Shown: positions 1-5,414 of the stretch, in pieces | Numbering within the stretch: the stretch's first letter is position 1 | Layout of the letters: each line of letters begins with the position of its first letter | Origin: Deltaproteobacteria bacterium | GTDB lineage: Bacteria; Myxococcota; Polyangia; Polyangiales; B10-G4 | Direction of reading: 5' to 3' | Assembly (NCBI GenBank): GCA_019312705.1 | Contig: JAFDCW010000370.1 | Coordinates: forward strand, 1 to 5,414 | Length of the DNA stretch: 5,414 bases | The notes under the pieces: generated by a model | Seen by the model: the letters and a program-made list of their open reading frames with translations, nothing else | Database searches by the model: none | What the model was told of the DNA's origin: nothing | Made by a program: the position numbers and the translations under genes

Positions 1-1673
1 AGCCCGACAACATCTTCCTCACCCAGGACGGGGGCGCCCTCCAGGTGAAGCTCCTCGACTTCGGCATCGCGCGCTTGGATGACGCCGCCAAGAAGATCAC
101 CAAGACCGGGGAGATCCTCGGCACGCCGCGCTACATGGCCCCGGAGCTGCTTTCGGCTGAGCGCAACCTCGACGGACGCACCGACACCTACGCCCTCGGG
201 GTGATCCTCTTCGAGGCCCTAGCGGGCAAGCCCCCGTATCTCGCGGCCAACCCGACCGATCTGATCGTCGCCATCCTTCACGCGAAGCACCCGCCCCTCG
301 GGGCCGTCTGCCCCGGTCTTCTGCCCGCGGTCGAAGCGGTCGTTGCCCGAGCCATGGCCCGGGCTCGAGAGGCGCGCTACGCGACGGCCCAAGATCTCGC
401 GCAGGCCTATCTCTCCGCTGCCGCTGCCGGCCCACCGGGGATGAAGGCACCGCGGGCCGGTATGGGGACTGCGGTCCTCGGTAGCATGGGTGCCGACGGG
501 GACGTCCCGGGGGCCGGCGGCGGTGATCTGGAACTCGGCACCTTCAGTCAGCTGCCTCAGGTGACCTCCGGGGACGTCGAAGCGGGCGAGGCCGAGGGGG
601 CCTCTCGCAGAGGTCGAGGGGGGAAGGGCGACACCTCGAGCAAAGCGTTCGCCAAGACGGCGGCGGCCCCCGCGAGCCAGCCGCCCGGCGCTCCGTCTCC
701 CGACGCGGACGGAGCTACGGCGACGCGCAAGAAAGGCTCGGCCAGGAGAGCGGAAGGGCGTCGCGCGCGCGCTTCGGCGGCCGCTTCGGGGCCCGGCTCG
801 ACCGTCGCCCTGTCGGATGCGGTCGGCCGAGGCACCGACGAGAGCTCGCCGCCCGGTTCCGACTCCTTCGACGACACGACCTATCGCCTGCCGACCACCG
901 GTGGCCGCACGAAGCTCATCGTCGTGGGCCTGCTCGCGGGGGCGCTCTCGGCCGGGTTGGCCATCGGTGCCCTGAGCCTCTTCGGCAAGGGGGAGGTCGA
1001 TGCCGGTGAGGAGCGGCACCGCGCGGACGCCAGCGCCCGAGGTGGTGGCGAAGACCGGGCCGATGCGGCCCCGCCTGCGATCGAGGGGCCGCCAGGTACG
1101 CCGCCGACTGGCATCGACGTGCCCGAGGTGCCCGACCAGCCGGAGGAGCGCGAGGGGGGAGAGGCCACCGGCGCCGCGGGCACGTCGGATGGGCCCGAAC
1201 GGCGGTCTTCGGCGCGACGGCGCGGCGTGGCGCGCCCGTCGGAGGTCGTCGCCCACCCGGCCGCCGGTACTGGCATCGAGTCCCCGCGTTCCGGTGAGGG
1301 AACCCGGTCGCCCACGCCAACCCCGACCCCTCCTCCTGTTTTTGCCCCGACCCCGACCCCTCCTCCGCTTTTTGCGCCGACGCCCGCACCGACACCCGCG
1401 CCACCCGGACCCAGCGCCGCCGAGCTCACTCGGGACGCTCGGGCAGCCCTCCGAGACGGCGACCCTCGGCGCTGCGCCGACCTCGCAGGGCAGGCCGTCC
1501 GCGCGGGGGGAGGCCACGCCGCGGTGCGCCTTCGGGGGGATTGCCTGCTCGGCGCCGGAGACCGCGCCGGCGCCCTCACGGCCTACGAGCGCTTCTGTCG
1601 CGGCGCCCCGGACCACCCGTCAGCCTCACAAGTACGCTCCATCGTAGAGTCGATGGGCGGACATTGTGATTGA
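1..1673 (+). CDS. Transmembrane eukaryotic-like Ser/Thr protein kinase, 5' end outside window
   Basis: Hanks-type Ser/Thr kinase that would phosphorylate cytoplasmic proteins; the partner is unknown. The frame is open from base 3 (PDNIFL, the end of the HRDLKPDN catalytic loop), so the in-frame GTG at 45 is internal and the true start lies upstream. Visible kinase motifs are DFG (57-65), the activation segment ending GTPRYMAPE (120-146), and a DxxALGVILFE helix; the kinase domain ends near 410. A linker of about 165 residues rich in Ala, Gly, Ser and Arg follows, then one hydrophobic segment (LIVVGLLAGALSAGLAIGAL, about 915-983). Next come an acidic, Pro-rich stretch with TPTPPP repeats and a TPR-like end (about 1415-1670) with four Cys. 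This predicts a cytoplasmic kinase and an exported C-terminal region. The gene is convergent with the response-regulator gene and ends in TGA at 1671. The kinase call is firm; the TPR call is moderate. Confidence 0.93.
   Translation, partial: PDNIFLTQDGGALQVKLLDFGIARLDDAAKKITKTGEILGTPRYMAPELLSAERNLDGRTDTYALGVILFEALAGKPPYLAANPTDLIVAILHAKHPPLGAVCPGLLPAVEAVVARAMARAREARYATAQDLAQAYLSAAAAGPPGMKAPRAGMGTAVLGSMGADGDVPGAGGGDLELGTFSQLPQVTSGDVEAGEAEGASRRGRGGKGDTSSKAFAKTAAAPASQPPGAPSPDADGATATRKKGSARRAEGRRARASAAASGPGSTVALSDAVGRGTDESSPPGSDSFDDTTYRLPTTGGRTKLIVVGLLAGALSAGLAIGALSLFGKGEVDAGEERHRADASARGGGEDRADAAPPAIEGPPGTPPTGIDVPEVPDQPEEREGGEATGAAGTSDGPERRSSARRRGVARPSEVVAHPAAGTGIESPRSGEGTRSPTPTPTPPPVFAPTPTPPPLFAPTPAPTPAPPGPSAAELTRDARAALRDGDPRRCADLAGQAVRAGGGHAAVRLRGDCLLGAGDRAGALTAYERFCRGAPDHPSASQVRSIVESMGGHCD
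1321..1380 (+). repeat. Two tandem 30-bp units encoding a Pro-rich decapeptide
   Basis: Bases 1321-1350 and 1351-1380 match at 27 of 30 positions. Each encodes a version of TPTPPPVFAP / TPTPPPLFAP, and a diverged TPAPTPAPP continuation follows. The repeat lies in the kinase gene between the membrane segment and the TPR-like end, so it probably forms an extended stalk. Both copies carry a run of five T, unusual in this GC-rich gene, which fits a recent duplication of one unit. Confidence 0.85.
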
Positions 1674-1689
1674 AGCCGACGCTGTTCGG
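1674..1689. other. 16-bp convergent intergenic gap without a clear terminator
   Basis: The kinase gene (+) stops at 1673 and the response-regulator gene (-) stops at 1690, so only 16 bp separate the two 3' ends. The gap holds a 4-bp stem (CCGA at 1676-1679 with TCGG at 1686-1689, 6-nt loop) with no T-run on either side. That is too weak to call an intrinsic terminator. Transcription probably runs into the opposing gene or stops by a factor-dependent mechanism; this is inference. Confidence 0.6.
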
Positions 1690-2562
1690 TCAGGTGGGTT
1701 TCTTGCTGCGGTCTACCGCGAGGGTGACCAGCTCGCCGCCGGATTCGACGACGTCGTCGGGCAAGGCCGACTGGCCGATGCCGAGCAACGGCGGCGGTTG
1801 AATCGCCGCGCCGAAGAGCGACCGATCCGCCGCTTGCTCGACGATGCGATCCAAGACCACTTGCGCTCCCTTGGCGTCGGTTTCGGGGAGGAGCATCGTG
1901 AATTCGTCGATGTCAGAACGAAAGAGGTGATCGATGCCTCGAATCGCTTGGCGCAACCCCGCCGCCGTCTGGACCAGGACCCCTTCGCCGCTATCCCGGC
2001 CGCTGCGCTCGACGATGTCCACGTAGTTCCCTACGCGAACGATGATGCAAGTCAGCGGGTTCTTGTACCGGGAAGCGCGGGTGAACTCGTAGTCGAGGGT
2101 GATGCGCAGCTGTTGGGCCGTGCCCGCGTGAGTGAGCGGGTCGACGGTGCCCTTATTGCGGGCGTCTTCCCGGGCGGCCGCCGCCGCTGACTCGGCGACG
2201 CTGACGCGCAGGACGTTACGGATGCGCTGTTGAAGCTCGAAGACCCGGAACGGCTTGGTGACGTAGTCCTCGGCGCCGAGCTCGATGCCTCGCTCCCGGG
2301 TTTCGACGTCCTCGGCGCTCGTCACGAGGATGATGGGGATCGAGGCGAGGTCTGCGTCCGCCTTGAGGATCGCCATGACCTCCAGGCCGTCGAGGCCAGG
2401 CATATTCACGTCGAGGAGGACCAATGCGGGCGGCTCTCGGGCGATGGTGTCGAGGACAGCTTGGCCATCGCCGCAAGCGATGACGTCGTACCCCGCGGCC
2501 TCGCAGAGCTCGGTCAAGAGTCGAAGGCTAAACGGATCATCGTCGGCGACCAGGATTTTCAC
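1690..2562 (-). CDS. Response regulator: receiver domain plus degenerate GGDEF domain
   Basis: Cytoplasmic 290-residue signalling protein. Residues 1-120 form a CheY-like receiver with the acidic cluster D7-D9, phospho-acceptor D51 (LVLLDVNMPGLDG), T81 and K103 (YVTKPF). An Ala-rich helix (about 122-138) leads to a GGDEF-family domain (about 139-285) that opens with DPLT at 141-144. The active-site motif reads DIDEF (217-221) in place of GGDEF, and the first metal-binding Asp of the family's DxDxFK region appears to be Arg (R176), so diguanylate cyclase activity is unlikely. RxxD (R208, D211) sits exactly five residues before DIDEF, as in the c-di-GMP inhibitory site of PleD-type proteins. 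The GTG start at 2562 overlaps the upstream activator's TGA and has AAGGTG five bases before it, which points to translational coupling. Likely a phospho-responsive, possibly c-di-GMP-binding, partner of that activator. Domain calls are firm; ligand binding is inferred. Confidence 0.93.
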   Translation of the reverse strand: MKILVADDDPFSLRLLTELCEAAGYDVIACGDGQAVLDTIAREPPALVLLDVNMPGLDGLEVMAILKADADLASIPIILVTSAEDVETRERGIELGAEDYVTKPFRVFELQQRIRNVLRVSVAESAAAAAREDARNKGTVDPLTHAGTAQQLRITLDYEFTRASRYKNPLTCIIVRVGNYVDIVERSGRDSGEGVLVQTAAGLRQAIRGIDHLFRSDIDEFTMLLPETDAKGAQVVLDRIVEQAADRSLFGAAIQPPPLLGIGQSALPDDVVESGGELVTLAVDRSKKPT

Positions 2563-3794
2563 GTTTTCACCTTATCGTTCCATGCTCCGTCGAGGCCGTA
2601 GGCCTGGACTTTGCGAATGAGGTTGCGGCGGCTGATCCCTAGGGCCTCGGCTGCTCGCGTCTTGTTGCCCTTGGCCGTCTTCAGACCATCGAGGATCATC
2701 GCCCGTTCGAGGGTCTCCACCGCTTCGGGCAGCGTGCGCGACGAGATCTGCACGATCCCCACGCCGCCCTGCTCGCCGGCCGAGGACCGGGGGCCTGGGC
2801 CCGGCCGCGTCCCGTTGCGGATGGTGGGGGTCAGGTGCTCTTCGCCGATGACGCCCTCGTCTCCGGACAAGACCCAAAGACGCTCGATTTCGTTTTCGCA
2901 TTCGCGCACGTTGCCCGGCCACCCGTGGGCCATCAGGTGCTGCTGGTAGCGATGGCTGAGGACTTTTTGGCGGCCGTCCCGTTCGGCGAGGCGGGCCATG
3001 AAATGCGCCACCAGAGGCGGGATGTCGTCTCGGCGATCCCGCAGGGCCGGCACCTTCAAGGCGACGACGTGCAGTCGGTAGTAGAGGTCTTCGCGGAACG
3101 TGCCGTCCTTGACCATGGCCGTGAGGTCCCGGTTGGTGGCAGCGATGATTCGAGTATCGACCTTCTTCTGCTCGGTCGCGCCCACGGGCATGAAAACCCC
3201 CTCCTGGCGCACCCGGAGGAGCTTGACCTGGAGGGCCGGCGACATGTCGCCCACCTCGTCGAGGAAGAAGGTGCCGCCATCGGCGACCTCGAAGAGGCCG
3301 GGTTTGTCTGCGACCGCTCCGGTGAAGGACCCGCGCCGGTGGCCGAAGAGCTCGGACTCGAGGAGGTTGTCGTTGAAGGCGCTGCAGTTGGTGGCGACGA
3401 AGCGCTTCTTGGCCCGATTCGACAGATCGTGGATGGCGTGGGCGACGAGCTCCTTGCCGGTGCCGTTTTCTCCGGTGACCAGTACGGTCGCCGAGGAGCC
3501 CTTGATACGCTCGAGCATCCGGAAGAGGTCCAACATCGGCTTGCTCTGGCCGACGATGCCTTGATAGGAGCCCTTTCCCGCGATCGCCCGCCTTGGCAAG
3601 GCGCCAATGTGCTTGGCGACGGCGAGGCCGGCCGCGTTTGCGGCGGCCTTGACCGCCGAAGTGGGGTCGTCGGTCCCCTGGACCTCGCAGGTCACCAGGA
3701 CCCCGGCTTGGGGGCTAATTGCGGCTTGCGCGCTCGTTCCCCCGTTCGGCGCTTCGGAGGTCGTCTCACTCGCCATCGAGGGGCAAGCTAGCAC
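2559..3794 (-). CDS. Sigma-54-dependent transcriptional activator (AAA+ and Fis-type HTH)
   Basis: A 411-residue enhancer-binding protein that would hydrolyse ATP to remodel RNA polymerase-sigma-54 at promoters. The AAA+ domain (about 77-325) shows Walker A GENGTGKE (108-115), the sigma-54 contact loop as GSFTGA (155-160; consensus GAFTGA), Walker B TFFLDEVGD (175-183), sensor I RIIAATN (215-221), arginine-finger region FREDLYYRL (233-241) and sensor II WPGNVRE (292-298). A Gly/Pro-rich linker (about 326-347) precedes a Fis-type HTH (about 372-402, TRAAEALGISRRNLIRKVQ). The first 75 or so residues match no receiver, GAF, PAS or FHA domain I recognise, so the signal probably arrives in trans. 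The GTG start at 3794 has GGAAGGA seven bases upstream; an ATG six codons later lacks a Shine-Dalgarno sequence. It is first in a two-gene operon with the receiver/GGDEF gene and divergent from rseP. Its target promoters are not visible. Confidence 0.97.
   Translation of the reverse strand: MLACPSMASETTSEAPNGGTSAQAAISPQAGVLVTCEVQGTDDPTSAVKAAANAAGLAVAKHIGALPRRAIAGKGSYQGIVGQSKPMLDLFRMLERIKGSSATVLVTGENGTGKELVAHAIHDLSNRAKKRFVATNCSAFNDNLLESELFGHRRGSFTGAVADKPGLFEVADGGTFFLDEVGDMSPALQVKLLRVRQEGVFMPVGATEQKKVDTRIIAATNRDLTAMVKDGTFREDLYYRLHVVALKVPALRDRRDDIPPLVAHFMARLAERDGRQKVLSHRYQQHLMAHGWPGNVRECENEIERLWVLSGDEGVIGEEHLTPTIRNGTRPGPGPRSSAGEQGGVGIVQISSRTLPEAVETLERAMILDGLKTAKGNKTRAAEALGISRRNLIRKVQAYGLDGAWNDKVKT
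2568..2573 (-). promoter_or_regulatory. Ribosome binding site of the response-regulator gene
   Basis: AAGGTG on the - strand lies five bases before the GTG start at 2562, inside the last codons of the upstream activator gene. It supports the GTG start and re-initiation by ribosomes finishing the upstream gene (4-bp GTGA overlap, 2559-2562). Confidence 0.7.
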
Positions 3795-3801
3795 GGGGGT
3801 T

Positions 3802-3808
3802 TCCTTCC
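3802..3808 (-). promoter_or_regulatory. Ribosome binding site of the sigma-54 activator gene
   Basis: GGAAGGA on the - strand ends seven bases before the GTG at 3794 and decides the start in favour of that GTG over the ATG at 3776. Six of its seven bases form one arm of a 13-bp dyad (3803-3815), so binding or folding at the dyad could affect translation. Confidence 0.65.
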
Positions 3809-3815
3809 GGGAAGG
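3803..3815. repeat. 13-bp perfect inverted repeat CCTTCC-G-GGAAGG
   Basis: Six-base arms flank a single central base. The centre is too tight for a full hairpin, although a 4-bp stem with a 5-nt loop could form in RNA. The shape fits a dimer operator. One arm coincides with the activator gene's Shine-Dalgarno sequence. Function is unproven; such a short dyad can arise by chance in GC-rich DNA. Confidence 0.45.
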
Positions 3816-3818
3816 CTG

Positions 3819-3845
3819 GTTCCCCGGGCCGTGCTACGTTCCCCG
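3819..3845. repeat. Direct repeat GTTCCCCG, two copies 19 bp apart
   Basis: GTTCCCCG occurs at 3819-3826 and 3838-3845, upstream of rseP. On the - strand this reads CGGGGAAC. The GGAAC core resembles ECF-sigma -35 elements, but no matching -10 element is evident. A pair of binding sites is possible; chance is not excluded. Confidence 0.35.
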
Positions 3846-3860
3846 CGCCGAGCGCCGCCG

Positions 3861-5414
3861 ATGGATTTCGTCTATTTCATCCTCCTCGTGGGCGTGCTCA
3901 TTTTTGTCCACGAGCTCGGTCACTTTGCGTGGGCCAAGTTCTTCGGTGTGAAGGTCCTCGCCTTCTCCCTCGGGTTCGGGCCCAAGCTCTTCGGATTCCG
4001 TCGCGGGGAGACCGAATACCAAGTCGCGATGCTGCCCCTGGGCGGCTACGTCAGGATGCTCGGCGAGAGCCCGAGCGACGTCATCGCCCCCGAGGACGAG
4101 GACCGGGCGTTCATGACCCAACCCTTCCTCAAGAAGGTGGTGATCGTCTTCGCGGGGCCGGCGATGAACCTGCTCTTCCCGGTCGTGCTGTATTTCCTCG
4201 TCTTCCTCGGGGACACGGCGCTGCCGCCTCCGGTCATCGGCACGGTCTTCCCAGGTCGTCCCGCCGACGGGAAGCTGATGACCGGCGACCACGTCCTCGC
4301 CGTCGATGGCCAAGAGATCTCGACCTTCGGAGAGCTGCGGCGCGTGGTCGCGGACAATCCCGGGACAGAGCTCGAGTTTCGCGTGGCCCGCGACGACGAG
4401 GAGGTGACGACGCGCATCACCCCGGTGATGACTCAGGTGAGCCGCGAGCTCGGCATCGTCGACGAGGTGGGGCGCGTTGGCATCAGCCCGTACCACCCGG
4501 CGGCGGTCGTGGGGGTCACGTCGCCGAACAGTCCGGCCGGCGTCGCGCGTATGCGGCCCTTCGACACGGTCGTCGCTGCGGGGGGGCAGCCCGTCGACAA
4601 ATGGCTCGACCTCGAGCGCATCCTCGCCCCCAATCGCGGCACGCTCCTGCCCGTCACTTATCTTCGGCCAGTCCGCATCGACCGCGCCCTCGGGGGCCTG
4701 GTCGAGATCGACGTCTACGAGCCCCACGTCGCGACCCTCACACCGGCCCCCGGGCTGGCCGGCAGCGGGGTAGAGCGGGCCGGCCTCGAGCGTGCGGACC
4801 TCTACGTCAGCCACGTCGTCGTGGGTTCCGAGGAACAGCGCATCGGGATTCGCCCAGGAGACCGCCTGGTCGCCCTCGATGGCGTGCCCATCCGCATGTG
4901 GGCCACCCTCATCGAGGATCTCAAGGCCGGGGGCGGCTCCGAGCGACAGCTGACCCTCCGGACCGGCGACCAGGAGCGCACCCTCGCCTGGCGCCTCCGC
5001 CACGAACGCCGGATCGACGAATACGGCCAGCAGATCGACCGCTACGACGCGGACAACATCATGAACTGGGTGCCAGCGACGCTGGTGGCCGACCTCGCCG
5101 ACAATCCCCACCCGTTGCGCTACGCGTTCCGCCGCGCCGTCGAGAGCACCCGGGAGATGATCGAGTTGACCGTGTATTCGGCCCTGCGACTCTTTCAGGG
5201 GCAGCTGACGGTGAAGTCGATCGGCGGGCCGATCACCGTCTTCGAGGTCGCGGGGACCGCGGCCCGGGAGGGTACGGTGAATTTCCTCGAGGTGATGGCG
5301 TTCATCAGCGTGAACCTCGGCCTCATCAACCTCTTGCCCATCCCCCTCCTCGACGGCGGTCATCTGCTCTTCTTCCTGATGGAGGCGGTGAGCCGGCGAA
5401 GGGTCAGCACCAAG
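3861..5414 (+). CDS. rseP: RseP-type site-2 intramembrane zinc metalloprotease with extra PDZ module, 3' end outside window
   Basis: Inner-membrane protease of the M50 family. Relatives cleave anti-sigma factors and leftover signal peptides inside the membrane. The 518 visible codons have no stop and run off the window. The first membrane segment carries the zinc motif HELGH (H17, E18, H21). Next come the membrane-associated LPLGGYV stretch and the second-helix motif FAGPAMN (97-103). NLLPIPLLDGG (490-500) supplies the third zinc ligand, D498. Between the membrane segments lie PDZ-like modules at about 124-190 (TGDHVLAVDG), 204-275 (MRPFDTVVAAGG, the least clear) and 296-378 (IRPGDRLVALDG). 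E. coli RseP has 450 residues and two PDZ domains, so this protein is long. The ATG at 3861 lies 16 codons before HELGH, as in the family, but lacks a good Shine-Dalgarno sequence. It is the first gene on its strand here and is not preceded by dxr. The substrate cannot be told. Confidence 0.97.
   Translation, partial: MDFVYFILLVGVLIFVHELGHFAWAKFFGVKVLAFSLGFGPKLFGFRRGETEYQVAMLPLGGYVRMLGESPSDVIAPEDEDRAFMTQPFLKKVVIVFAGPAMNLLFPVVLYFLVFLGDTALPPPVIGTVFPGRPADGKLMTGDHVLAVDGQEISTFGELRRVVADNPGTELEFRVARDDEEVTTRITPVMTQVSRELGIVDEVGRVGISPYHPAAVVGVTSPNSPAGVARMRPFDTVVAAGGQPVDKWLDLERILAPNRGTLLPVTYLRPVRIDRALGGLVEIDVYEPHVATLTPAPGLAGSGVERAGLERADLYVSHVVVGSEEQRIGIRPGDRLVALDGVPIRMWATLIEDLKAGGGSERQLTLRTGDQERTLAWRLRHERRIDEYGQQIDRYDADNIMNWVPATLVADLADNPHPLRYAFRRAVESTREMIELTVYSALRLFQGQLTVKSIGGPITVFEVAGTAAREGTVNFLEVMAFISVNLGLINLLPIPLLDGGHLLFFLMEAVSRRRVSTK

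Larger units (their letters stand above)
3795..3860. promoter_or_regulatory. Divergent intergenic region between the sigma-54 activator gene and rseP
   Basis: These 66 bp separate two divergent start codons and should hold 5' control elements for both genes, unless the promoters lie inside the opposing coding regions. I see no convincing -35/-10 pair and no -24/-12 (GG-N10-GC) element. The region contains a 13-bp dyad at 3803-3815 and two copies of GTTCCCCG 19 bp apart. The promoter role is inferred from gene orientation. Confidence 0.5.

Noticed and set aside
45..47. GTG as the start of the kinase gene
   Set aside because: The frame is open upstream and already encodes PDNIFL of the catalytic loop, so the GTG is an internal Val codon.
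219..1616. 465-codon open frame on the - strand across the kinase gene
   Set aside because: It is an Arg/Gly-rich shadow of the kinase coding frame, which carries the real DFG and APE motifs.
1675..1690. Intrinsic terminator between the convergent genes
   Set aside because: Only a 4-bp stem, plus one possible G-T pair, and no T-run on either strand.
1666..2190. 174-codon open frame on the + strand after the kinase gene
   Set aside because: It is antisense to the GGDEF-like half of the response regulator, with no domain or ribosome binding site.
3774..3776. ATG as the start of the sigma-54 activator gene
   Set aside because: There is no Shine-Dalgarno sequence in front of it, while the GTG at 3794 has GGAAGGA at seven bases. 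The ATG remains a possible minor start.
2835..3791. 318-codon open frame on the + strand
   Set aside because: It is antisense to the AAA+ domain of the sigma-54 activator and has no recognisable motif.
3831..3833. In-frame GTG as an earlier start for rseP
   Set aside because: It would add ten residues including several Arg and Pro before the membrane segment, and the nearest purine-rich stretch is about 15 bases away. The ATG at 3861 matches the family N-terminus.
3818..3834. Sigma-54 promoter (GG...GC) upstream of rseP
   Set aside because: The GG and GC are separated by 13 bases instead of the required 10.
3812..3840. Sigma-70 promoter with TACGTT as -10 for rseP
   Set aside because: No acceptable -35 hexamer is found 16-18 bp upstream.
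3834..5363. 509-codon open frame on the - strand
   Set aside because: It lies wholly antisense to rseP, whose + strand frame has HELGH, FAGPAMN, PDZ and LDGG motifs in the correct order. The antisense product is rich in Asp, Glu, Arg and His with no recognisable domain, as expected from reading GC-rich codons backwards.

Overview
The window is very GC-rich (roughly two thirds or more G+C by eye) and gene-dense. It carries four protein genes, two of them cut by the window edges. A transmembrane Ser/Thr kinase with a Pro-rich, TPR-like C-terminus, a sigma-54 activator and a receiver-output regulator close together suggest a deltaproteobacterial lineage in the broad sense, most likely Myxococcota. 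This is inferred from gene content and composition; no marker gene fixes the taxon.

Layout. (1) Bases 1-1673, + strand: 3' part of an eukaryotic-like Ser/Thr protein kinase, with the C-lobe of the kinase domain, a long low-complexity linker, one membrane segment, a Pro-rich stalk containing a 30-bp tandem repeat, and a Cys-containing TPR-like end. (2) A 16-bp convergent gap. (3) Bases 1690-2562, - strand: a receiver domain joined to a degenerate GGDEF domain. Its active-site motif is DIDEF, but the RxxD inhibitory-site motif is kept at the normal spacing. (4) Bases 2559-3794, - strand: a sigma-54 enhancer-binding protein (AAA+ plus Fis-type HTH) with only a short unrecognised N-terminus. Its stop codon overlaps the GTG start of gene 3, so the two form a translationally coupled operon with the activator first. 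(5) A 66-bp divergent intergenic region with a 13-bp dyad and an 8-bp direct repeat. (6) Bases 3861-5414, + strand: an RseP-type site-2 metalloprotease, complete at the N-terminus and open at the window end. It is longer than usual and appears to hold three PDZ-like modules.

How the genes may work together. All four proteins belong to signal transduction or envelope-stress control: a membrane kinase, a phosphorylatable receiver that may read c-di-GMP, a sigma-54 activator lacking its own recognised sensor, and an intramembrane protease of the kind that cleaves anti-sigma factors. The activator/receiver pair is the only clear functional unit. Any link to the kinase or to RseP rests on proximity alone. 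Long open frames lie antisense to every gene here, including one of 509 codons opposite rseP. They are by-products of GC-rich codon usage and are not annotated as genes.
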